10,990 nucleotides of DNA from JAICLL01 sp035252155 (GTDB taxonomy: Bacteria; Planctomycetota; Planctomycetia; Pirellulales; JAICIG01), in the NCBI GenBank assembly GCA_035252155.1, contig DATFDL010000372.1:1-10990 (forward strand). Reading direction: 5' to 3'. Shown one piece after another: positions 1 through 7,146 of the stretch. Positions within the stretch are counted from its first letter, which is position 1, and every line of letters starts with the position of its first letter. The notes under the pieces are model-generated. The model saw only the letters and a program-made list of their open reading frames with translations, was not told the origin of the DNA and did no database searches. The translations under genes and the position numbers were made by a program.

Positions 1-11
1 CCCAGCCACCT

Positions 12-56
12 GTCCATCGCGATTGGACGGATCCTGTGGAACGTAGCCTTCGCTAC
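12..56 (-). terminator. Inverted repeats at the priA 3' end, weak terminator candidate
   Basis: Two small dyads at the end of priA. GTAGC-CTTC-GCTAC (43-56) includes the stop codon in its stem. GTCCA...TGGAC (12-28) surrounds the palindrome ATCGCGAT. Neither is followed by a T-run on the minus strand, so intrinsic termination is doubtful. Nothing else is seen in bases 1-52. Confidence 0.25.
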
Positions 57-2338
57 AACATATCAAGCGGGTCCACGTCGACGATCCATTGCACGCCTTC
101 GGGCGCTTCGAGCCCGACGGTCGCCTGGCGCAGAGCGGTGTGAATCGGTTCAGGCCGCTGGCCCTGAAGTTGAATCTGAAACCGGTGCAGGCCCCGCAGC
201 TTGGCAATCGGCGCGGGCGCGGGGCCGAGCACGCGGGCGGGGTTCTCTTCCCGCGAAAGCGCCGCCGTCAGCCGCTCGGCCAAATGCGCGGCAAACTCGC
301 GGGCCACGGCCTCTTTCGGCCCGCGGATCACCAATCGCGACATGCTGGCAAATGGCGGATACATGAGCGCCTGCCGGTTGGGCAACTCCTCGGCGGTGAA
401 GGTGTGATAATCGTGCCGCACGGCGGCCCTGATCGCCGCGTGGTCGGGGCTGAAGGTCTGCACCAGCACTCGGCCGCCCTTCGGGCCGCGACCCGTCCGG
501 CCGGCCACTTGCACCAAAAGCTGAAACGTGCGCTCGGCCGCGCGGAAATCGGGCAGGTGCAAGGCCGTGTCGGCGTTGATGACTCCCACTAATGTCACGT
601 CGGGAAAATCGAGCCCCTTGGCGATCATCTGCGTCCCCAGCAGAATCCGCACCTCGCCCTCGCGAAACGCGGCCAGCGCCCGCTCGTGGCTGCCGGGGCC
701 CTGCATCGTGTCAGTATCCATCCGCAACGACGGATAGTCGCCGAACCGCGCCCGCACTTCGGCTTCGAGCCGTTGCGTGCCCAGCCCGCTATAGCGAATG
801 CCGATAAACCCGCACTCCGGGCAGCGAGTGGGCGCCGCCAATTCATAGTCGCAATAATGGCACAGGGCGATCTCGCTCTGGCGGTGGTGCGTCAGGGCGA
901 TGTCGCAGTGAGGACACCGCACCACGTGCCCGCAGCCGGCGCACTGAATGTGCGTGGAAAAGCCCCGCCGGTTCAACAGCAGAATGACCTGGCCGCCGGC
1001 TTCGAGGGACTCTTTCATGGCGGCGTGCAAGGGCCGGCTGATCGAACCGGTCCAAAGATGGTCGCGCGTCTCGTTGCGCAGATCGACGGTGACCACCGCC
1101 GGCAGCGGACGATCGAACACCCGTCGTGGCATCGTCACCAATTGGTACTCACCGGCCTCGCCTCGATACCAACTCTCTAGCGAAGGCGTGGCCGAACCGA
1201 GCACTAGCGGCACTTTTTCGGCGGCGGCCCGGCGGAGGGCCACGTCGCGAGCGTGATAGCGCGGGGCGGTGTCTTGCTTGAAGCTGCCCTCGTGTTCTTC
1301 ATCGAGCACAATCAAACCCAAGTGGGGCGTCGGCGCAAAGACCGCGCTACGGGCGCCCACCACCACCGATACGTGACCGGCGGCGATCTCTTGCCAGTGC
1401 GCGTGCCGCTCGGCGTCGGTCAGATGGCTGTGCAACACGGCCACGCGGCCGAAACGGGCCCGAAATCGCTGCTGGGCCTGCGGCGTGAGGCTGATTTCGG
1501 GCACCAGCACGATGGCCTGGCGTCCGTAGCCGACCACTTCTTGAATCGCTCGGATGTATACCTCGGTCTTGCCGCTGCCCGTGACGCCGTGCAGCAAGAT
1601 TGTGCGATGTTCGAGCGACCGCAGCGCCGCCAGGATGGCATCGAGCGCCGTCTGTTGGTCGGTATTGAGCGGCAGATTGTCTTCACGGGCCACCGGAGCG
1701 TGCGTGGCGGCGTGGTAGCTCATGCGGCGCGCTTCGGCGGCGATCAGGCCCTTGCGCCGCAGCGTGGTGATGGTTGCCGACGAGCAGCCGACCCGCTGGG
1801 CGAGCTGAACGGGCGTGAGCGGCTCGCTGCTGGCGGCCAGGTAGCGCAGAATGCTCGCTTGCTTCTTGGGCAACTCGAGAGTCGCCAGCCGCGCGGCCAC
1901 CTTGGTAGGCACCGACAGCAGCGTCGTGAGCCGGGTGCCCGCCTTGCCGCGCACCGCGGCGGGAACGACGGCATCGAGCACCTGGGCCAGCGGGCAAAGA
2001 TAATGTTCGGCCATCCACTCGGTCAGCCGCAGCATGGCGGGCGAGAGCAGCGCCCGCTCGTCGATCAGCTCGGCGACCGGCTTGAGTCGCCGCCCGCCGA
2101 CCGGCCGGTGCTCCAACCGCACGCAATAGCCGACCATTGGCCGGTCGCCCCGCCCCAGCGTGACGCGCACCCGTTGCCCGATCGCCAACCGCGGACGCAG
2201 CACGTCGGGCACCAGGTAATCAAACTCTTGCCGCGGCCCGCCGGGAATCACCAGCGTGGCGACCCAGCGTCGCTCGGCATCGTCGAGCTCCCAGGGCGGA
2301 GCGTCGGTATCGAAAAGTTGTTGCTGCGAATTGGCCAA
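53..2338 (-). CDS. priA: Primosomal protein N' (PriA), replication-restart helicase
   Basis: PriA is a 3'-to-5' superfamily 2 DNA helicase that binds stalled or repaired forks and starts reloading of the replicative helicase in the cytoplasm. From the TTG start the protein is 761 aa, normal for the family. Visible in order: N-terminal 3'-end-binding domain (about 25-95), winged-helix region (about 155-205), Walker A GVTGSGKT (251-258), DEEH box (346-349), an eight-cysteine zinc region inserted in the helicase core (C466, C469, C475, C478, C493, C496, C506, C509), the arginine-finger motif QVAGRTGRG (610-618) and a C-terminal domain ending WIVDVDPLDML. A GTG at 2366-2368 would add 10 residues but has no Shine-Dalgarno. 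The TTG at 2336-2338 has GGAG nine bases upstream and gives an N-terminus LANSQQQLFDT. It is the last gene of the minus-strand group that begins with rpoD. The product is certain; the start is an inference. Confidence 0.96.
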   Translation of the reverse strand: MANSQQQLFDTDAPPWELDDAERRWVATLVIPGGPRQEFDYLVPDVLRPRLAIGQRVRVTLGRGDRPMVGYCVRLEHRPVGGRRLKPVAELIDERALLSPAMLRLTEWMAEHYLCPLAQVLDAVVPAAVRGKAGTRLTTLLSVPTKVAARLATLELPKKQASILRYLAASSEPLTPVQLAQRVGCSSATITTLRRKGLIAAEARRMSYHAATHAPVAREDNLPLNTDQQTALDAILAALRSLEHRTILLHGVTGSGKTEVYIRAIQEVVGYGRQAIVLVPEISLTPQAQQRFRARFGRVAVLHSHLTDAERHAHWQEIAAGHVSVVVGARSAVFAPTPHLGLIVLDEEHEGSFKQDTAPRYHARDVALRRAAAEKVPLVLGSATPSLESWYRGEAGEYQLVTMPRRVFDRPLPAVVTVDLRNETRDHLWTGSISRPLHAAMKESLEAGGQVILLLNRRGFSTHIQCAGCGHVVRCPHCDIALTHHRQSEIALCHYCDYELAAPTRCPECGFIGIRYSGLGTQRLEAEVRARFGDYPSLRMDTDTMQGPGSHERALAAFREGEVRILLGTQMIAKGLDFPDVTLVGVINADTALHLPDFRAAERTFQLLVQVAGRTGRGPKGGRVLVQTFSPDHAAIRAAVRHDYHTFTAEELPNRQALMYPPFASMSRLVIRGPKEAVAREFAAHLAERLTAALSREENPARVLGPAPAPIAKLRGLHRFQIQLQGQRPEPIHTALRQATVGLEAPEGVQWIVDVDPLDML

Positions 2339-2347
2339 CCAGGCAAA

Positions 2348-2351
2348 CTCC
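2348..2351 (-). promoter_or_regulatory. Ribosome binding site GGAG deciding the priA start
   Basis: On the minus strand GGAG lies nine bases before the TTG at 2336-2338. The competing GTG at 2366-2368 is preceded by a pyrimidine-rich stretch (CCTTTCTTTTCGC) without any purine-rich site. This favours the TTG as the start codon. Confidence 0.5.
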
Positions 2352-2398
2352 GCCTCTGCAGGGACCACGCGAAAAGAAAGGCCCCATCCAACTCCGTT

Positions 2399-2626
2399 TT
2401 AAGCCGCTCCGAGCGCCATGTAGACCTTGCCCTTTTGACTTAACCATTCGACGTCGCCTCGCAGGGCATGTTCGTAGACGTCCTGAAGCAGTCGAATCGT
2501 TTCCGATTCGTAGCAAGGCTCCGATGGATCATCGGCCGGTATGACCATTTCGACTTCGACGGCAACGACGTATTTTTCCGTTTGGATCAGCCGAGTCCGC
2601 CGAAGACGTTGACCTTGAATGAGCAT
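2399..2626 (-). CDS. Small conserved-looking protein of unknown function, partner of the DUF4258 gene
   Basis: A 75-residue protein beginning MLIQGQRLRRTRLIQTEKYV. I do not recognise the family. It has a basic N-terminus (about 6-16), a beta-like stretch KYVVAVEVEMVIP (about 17-29), an acidic patch DDPSEPCYESE, and a probable C-terminal helix LLQDVYEHALRGDVEWLSQKG. There is one Cys, and no membrane segment or signal peptide. The chosen ATG is eight bases after the stop of the upstream DUF4258 gene. Starts further upstream in this frame lie inside that gene, so the short form is preferred. No Shine-Dalgarno is visible, so translation may be coupled. The stop is 60 bases before the TTG of priA. 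Its place directly behind a DUF4258 protein suggests a functional pair, possibly a toxin-antitoxin-like unit, but nothing in the sequence proves this. Confidence 0.65.
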   Translation of the reverse strand: MLIQGQRLRRTRLIQTEKYVVAVEVEMVIPADDPSEPCYESETIRLLQDVYEHALRGDVEWLSQKGKVYMALGAA

Positions 2627-2634
2627 GTATAATG

Positions 2635-2916
2635 TCAGTCGAAAAAATGCACCGTCACGAGCTTGGCAGCGCCGCTCTGGCGCAGGTGAGACCAAACTGC
2701 CTTGAATTCCGTAGCGTCGGGCAATGTCTCGCGCACTTCGACCACGGGATTTGGCTTCGCCCGCGGTCGTTCCGCGATCAACGTTCCGTCATCGAGCGCA
2801 GCGATCACCTGCCACTCCATAATACCACGTTCTTCCAATCGTTCGGAAGCGTGCTGCCCGATAATGTACTTTTCGTCAGCGACCAATTGTCGGACGGTAT
2901 CGAACAGCTTTCCCAC
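2635..2916 (-). CDS. DUF4258 domain protein
   Basis: A protein of about 93 residues (from GTG 2914-2916) built almost entirely of a DUF4258-type domain. The family pattern of a His followed by an E-R-x-x-E-R-G-I core is visible as QHASERLEERGI (21-32), followed by WQVIAALDDGTLIAERP and a C-terminal strand KLVTVHFFD. DUF4258 proteins are small, of uncertain biochemistry, and often sit in two-gene units with small antitoxin-like partners; that is family knowledge, not shown here. An ATG at 2941-2943 would give 102 residues and overlap the rpoD end by 20 bases. The GTG lies seven bases after the rpoD stop and better fits the usual distance to the His core. Neither start has a Shine-Dalgarno, which suggests coupling to rpoD translation. 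The 75-residue gene follows after eight bases. Confidence 0.75.
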   Translation of the reverse strand: MGKLFDTVRQLVADEKYIIGQHASERLEERGIMEWQVIAALDDGTLIAERPRAKPNPVVEVRETLPDATEFKAVWSHLRQSGAAKLVTVHFFD

Positions 2917-2923
2917 CGGCCAA

Positions 2924-4597
<1,674 letters not shown>

Positions 4598-4605
4598 GAT
4601 CGTGG

Positions 4606-4611
4606 TCCTTT
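4606..4611 (-). promoter_or_regulatory. Ribosome binding site AAAGGA deciding the rpoD start
   Basis: AAAGGA on the minus strand matches the anti-Shine-Dalgarno complement and lies eight bases before the TTG at 4595-4597. No such site precedes the GTG at 4655-4657. It is one of the few clear Shine-Dalgarno sites in the window. Confidence 0.6.
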
Positions 4612-4616
4612 TTCGA

Positions 4617-4646
4617 GAGAGTGACGTGGGCTTCGCTGTCACTCTC
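4617..4646 (-). promoter_or_regulatory. Inverted repeat in the rpoD leader
   Basis: A perfect nine-base inverted repeat, GAGAGTGAC and GTCACTCTC, with a 12-base spacer. In the minus-strand transcript it would fold just upstream of the AAAGGA site of rpoD, five bases away. It could be a leader hairpin affecting rpoD translation or stability, or a binding site for a dimeric regulator. There is no U-run after it, so it is not a standard intrinsic terminator. The structure is seen directly; the function is inferred. Confidence 0.4.
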
Positions 4647-4847
4647 AAAGCACGCACGGTGCCAACAGACCGCTCGGCAGGAAGGCAATTGGCCGCAAGT
4701 CATTGGAATCATGCCCTTTCCGTCGCCTTGTCCACCTCTGCGGCAAGCCTGGCACGAGTCGCCTATGTTGATTTGCGGCAACACGCCAGCCCCGGACGTT
4801 GCATCCTTGCACCATGTCGCTCCGGTCGGCCTACCGTACGGCCTGGT

Positions 4848-4884
4848 GGCGGCCCGGCGCCGGACCGCCGGGCACAAGGCCCGG
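4848..4884. repeat. GC-rich inverted-repeat cluster downstream of the acyltransferase gene
   Basis: Two overlapping dyads. The first (4848-4869) is centred on the perfect palindrome CCGGCGCCGG and extended by GGCGGC and ACCGCC arms with one mismatch. The second (4868-4884) is CCGGGC, loop ACAAG, GCCCGG. They lie 35 to 71 bases beyond the stop of the minus-strand acyltransferase gene. They may end transcription or be a repeated intergenic element; no T-run follows on either strand. Confidence 0.4.
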
Positions 4885-4918
4885 AGCTACCGAGCACAGA
4901 GCAGGGAAGCGTCGGGCG

Positions 4919-6094
4919 CTATTTTGACGCTCCATCCTGTGCCAAGAGCCAGTCTTCGAGCACCACGTGCACCAGAAACGGCGCACGCAAGAGCGCGGCA
5001 CGCGCCGAGAGCAGTTTACCTAGCCAGGGCCGCGAGACCATGTTCGACACCGCCCGCAGGCCCATCTGACGCAACGAACGGCCGGACATCTCGGCGGTGA
5101 CGTTGTCGCTGATCCGCTTAAAGGTGTTGGGCAGCAGGTTCGGGTCGGGGCCGACGTGAATTAATACTTCGATGCCCATCGACAGCAGCTCATAGATGGC
5201 GTCCCACAGTCGTTGCGGTTCATCGATCCAGCGGTTCAACAAGGCCCGGCTGTTGTAATCGTTGTAGCTCAGCTTGCCGGTCACCAGCGACAGAATGGGG
5301 GGCACCGGAGCGCGGAAGCCGCCGCCCATCGAGTGCATCATCAGGGCGGCCCGGTTGGGCAGGCTTCGCTGCCAGAGCAAGGGCGTGTGCAAAGGCGGCC
5401 ACGCGCCGCCGTGCTTGCGCAGGCTGACTTGGCCCTGCAAAAACTCGCCCATTGCGGCCTTGAAGCGATCGACCGTATCGCCTTGCCCGAGCAGCAAAAC
5501 CGCGTTCGGCCCCAGATACGACGAAATTGCAATCACGCCGCGTCCCTGCACGGTAATTTCCAAACAAAGACGCTCAACCCCCTCCATGTCGAGCGCTTTG
5601 CCGCGCGAGAAGACAATGCCCATCGTCACATCGCGGGCAAGCTCGGCGGCCTCGGTGGCCATCACCAAGAGCGGCGGCAGCGCCTCGCGCAGCGAATACA
5701 CGCCGCCACAGATCAACGCCGTCACCTCGCCCAAGCTATAGCCTAGCGCCAGCCGGGCATGACAATACGGGATGCCAAACACCTGCTCCAGTAACTCGAT
5801 CTGGGCAATCTCCGCCGCCAGGATCAGCCCGATGTCTTCGCCAAATGTTTCCAGCGTGCTTTCGCGCTTGTTGCGCACTCGCTCGACTAGATCGACGTGA
5901 CCGTGCAGTACATCGGCACAAATCGCCGCAGCTTCGCGCAAGTGCCGTTCGACGATTGCGCCGTAATTGCGGTGGGCCAGCAATTCGGACGTGCGGCCAA
6001 GGTTTGTCTGATTGTAACCGCGGAACGCGAAAGCCGTCTGGTCCATCCGATCGCTCAGCTCGAATGGCTTAGGCTGATGATTGACGGTGGTCAT
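4919..6094 (-). CDS. FabD-like acyltransferase (malonyl-CoA:ACP transacylase fold) with altered acyl pocket
   Basis: 391 residues with the FabD/acyltransferase fold. FAFRGYNQTNLGR (22-34) corresponds to the N-terminal F-x-G-Q-G-x-Q segment of FabD and keeps the Gln (Q29). GYSLGE (118-123) is the nucleophile elbow with Ser120 (usual GHSLGE). PLHTPLL (234-240) supplies the second catalytic residue His236, and HVGPDPNLLPNTFKRI matches the FabD C-terminal motif. Such enzymes move an acyl group from CoA to an acyl carrier protein. Counting from Ser120, the place of the malonate-binding Arg (Ser92 to Arg117 in E. coli FabD, 25 residues) falls on Met145, so a carboxylated substrate is doubtful. About 75 residues beyond a plain FabD make it longer, including a C-terminal helical tail rich in Arg and Leu. 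It stands alone, divergent from the SDR gene, with no ACP or ketosynthase nearby. I recall similar proteins in other planctomycetes. The true substrate is unknown. Confidence 0.85.
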   Translation of the reverse strand: MTTVNHQPKPFELSDRMDQTAFAFRGYNQTNLGRTSELLAHRNYGAIVERHLREAAAICADVLHGHVDLVERVRNKRESTLETFGEDIGLILAAEIAQIELLEQVFGIPYCHARLALGYSLGEVTALICGGVYSLREALPPLLVMATEAAELARDVTMGIVFSRGKALDMEGVERLCLEITVQGRGVIAISSYLGPNAVLLLGQGDTVDRFKAAMGEFLQGQVSLRKHGGAWPPLHTPLLWQRSLPNRAALMMHSMGGGFRAPVPPILSLVTGKLSYNDYNSRALLNRWIDEPQRLWDAIYELLSMGIEVLIHVGPDPNLLPNTFKRISDNVTAEMSGRSLRQMGLRAVSNMVSRPWLGKLLSARAALLRAPFLVHVVLEDWLLAQDGASK

Positions 6095-6129
6095 GCGATC
6101 GGCGTCAAGGGCGGATGAGTTTCGCGAGC

Positions 6130-6135
6130 ATCATA
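6130..6135 (-). promoter_or_regulatory. Possible -10 element for the acyltransferase gene
   Basis: TATGAT on the minus strand differs from TATAAT at one position and would place the transcript start about 30 bases before the ATG at 6092-6094. No good -35 hexamer stands 16-19 bases upstream, so this is weak. Confidence 0.22.
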
Positions 6136-6153
6136 ACCGATAAGGCGGTGGCT

Positions 6154-6177
6154 GGGGCAGAGCCTGAGCGATGCCCC
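6154..6177. repeat. GGGGCA/TGCCCC hairpin in the divergent intergenic region
   Basis: A perfect six-base inverted repeat, GGGGCA and TGCCCC, with a 12-base loop, in the 156-base region between the divergent acyltransferase and SDR genes. It could be an operator-like dyad or a piece of a dispersed intergenic repeat. The rest of 6095-6250 shows no gene. Confidence 0.35.
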
Positions 6178-6250
6178 GGAGCGGCCGGCAACGGTTGGGA
6201 CCACCATGCTTGCGGCAACGGCGAGGTGCCACTACAACCAAACATAGGTT

Positions 6251-7042
6251 ATGCCGGCACCAAACACACCAGAACTGACGGGCCAAACGGCCGTGGTAAC
6301 CGGCTCTTCGAGCGGTATTGGCCGGGCGATTGCCCTGGAGCTGGCCGCGGCGGGCACCGCGGTCTTAGTGCATGCGCGCCGCTCGCGCGACGCGGCCGAA
6401 GCCGTGGCCGGGCAAATTCGGCAACAAGGCTGTGCGTCGGAGGTCATCCTCTGCGATCTGGCCGATCAGGCTTCGCACGAAGCGCTCGTCGAGCGGGCCT
6501 GGGCCTTGCGCGGCGGCGTCGATCTGTGGATTAACAACGCCGGCGCCGACGTGCTCACCGGCGAAGCCGCCAAGTGGGCATTCGAAAGAAAACTAGCAGA
6601 ACTTTGGCGCGTCGATGTGACAGCTACCGCGCGGCTCTCGCGGCTCGCCGGCGCTCGCATGAAACAGCGCGGTTCTGGCGTCATCATCAATATGGGTTGG
6701 GACCAGGCCGAGCAGGGCATGGCCGGCGACAGCGGCGAATTATTCGCCGCGGTCAAGGGTGCGGTCATGGCGTTCACCAAGAGCCTGGCCCGCTCGTTGG
6801 CCCCGCAGGTGCGAGTGAATTGCCTCGCCCCCGGTTGGATTCGCACTTCCTGGGGCGATCGGGCGAGCGACTATTGGCAACAACGCGCACAACAAGAGAG
6901 CCTGCTCGGACGCTGGGGCACACCGGAAGACGTGGCCCGCGTCGCCCGGTTCCTGGCGTCGCCCGCAGCGTCGTTTATTACGGGGCAAGTCATTCCCGTA
7001 AACGGCGGCTTTCGCGGCGGATATACTTCACATGGTTCCTAG
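6251..7042 (+). CDS. SDR-fold protein with degenerate catalytic tetrad
   Basis: 263 residues of the classical short-chain dehydrogenase/reductase fold, which uses NAD(P)H to reduce carbonyls or the reverse. The dinucleotide-binding motif TGSSSGIG (17-24), the acidic residue D69 in CDLAD and NNAG (95-98) are intact, and the C-terminal half is typical (LAPGWIRT, GRWGTPEDVARVARFL, ITGQVIPVNGG). The active site is not typical: the tetrad Asn is Asp122 (WRVDVTA), the Ser position reads NMGW (Trp150), and the YxxxK motif is FAAVK (Phe165, Lys169). Only the Lys survives. This predicts loss of normal redox catalysis, or another mechanism, or a nucleotide-binding role. It is the first plus-strand gene before the pterin and pABA genes. 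SDR proteins such as FolM and PTR1 reduce pterins, which makes a pterin link tempting but unproven. No clear Shine-Dalgarno precedes the ATG. Confidence 0.88.
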   Translation: MPAPNTPELTGQTAVVTGSSSGIGRAIALELAAAGTAVLVHARRSRDAAEAVAGQIRQQGCASEVILCDLADQASHEALVERAWALRGGVDLWINNAGADVLTGEAAKWAFERKLAELWRVDVTATARLSRLAGARMKQRGSGVIINMGWDQAEQGMAGDSGELFAAVKGAVMAFTKSLARSLAPQVRVNCLAPGWIRTSWGDRASDYWQQRAQQESLLGRWGTPEDVARVARFLASPAASFITGQVIPVNGGFRGGYTSHGS

Positions 7043-7059
7043 ATTGCTTTCCGCCGGAC

Positions 7060-7126
7060 GTCGGAGGAAAGCCTTCGTAGGCCGTCCCACCTCGCTCTGG
7101 ACGGCCTAGGAAGGCCATCCTCCGGC
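7060..7126 (+). repeat. Long imperfect inverted repeat (28-base arms) between SDR and pterin gene
   Basis: Arms 7060-7087 and 7099-7126 pair at 24 of 28 positions around an 11-base loop. The ten loop-proximal bases TAGGCCGTCC and GGACGGCCTA are perfect. The element fills most of the 104-base gap between the SDR stop (7040-7042) and the ATG at 7147. In RNA it would be a very stable hairpin, and it may be a palindromic intergenic repeat of REP or MITE type. No T-run follows, so a standard terminator is unlikely. Confidence 0.75.
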
Positions 7127-7146
7127 TGACCGTCGCCGGCAAAACA

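Larger units (their letters stand above)
4598..4918. other. Gene-free gap between rpoD and the acyltransferase gene
   Basis: A 321-base stretch without a convincing gene. The open frames crossing it in either strand have no family resemblance and run on as antisense of rpoD or of the acyltransferase gene. It should hold the end of the acyltransferase transcript and the promoter and leader of rpoD. Near the acyltransferase stop there is a cluster of GC-rich inverted repeats (4848-4884), and next to rpoD a leader hairpin and ribosome binding site. I looked for paired -35/-10 hexamers on the minus strand and found none convincing. Confidence 0.7.

Noticed and set aside
1253..2443. A 396-codon plus-strand open frame opposite priA
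   Set aside because: It is antisense to a clear PriA with all helicase and zinc motifs; its product is His/Arg/Gly-rich without any family resemblance, as expected of a shadow frame in GC-rich DNA.
6081..6110. TTGACG on both strands near the acyltransferase start as a -35 box
   Set aside because: The plus-strand copy lies inside the acyltransferase gene and the minus-strand copy only about ten bases before its ATG; neither has a -10 hexamer at suitable distance.
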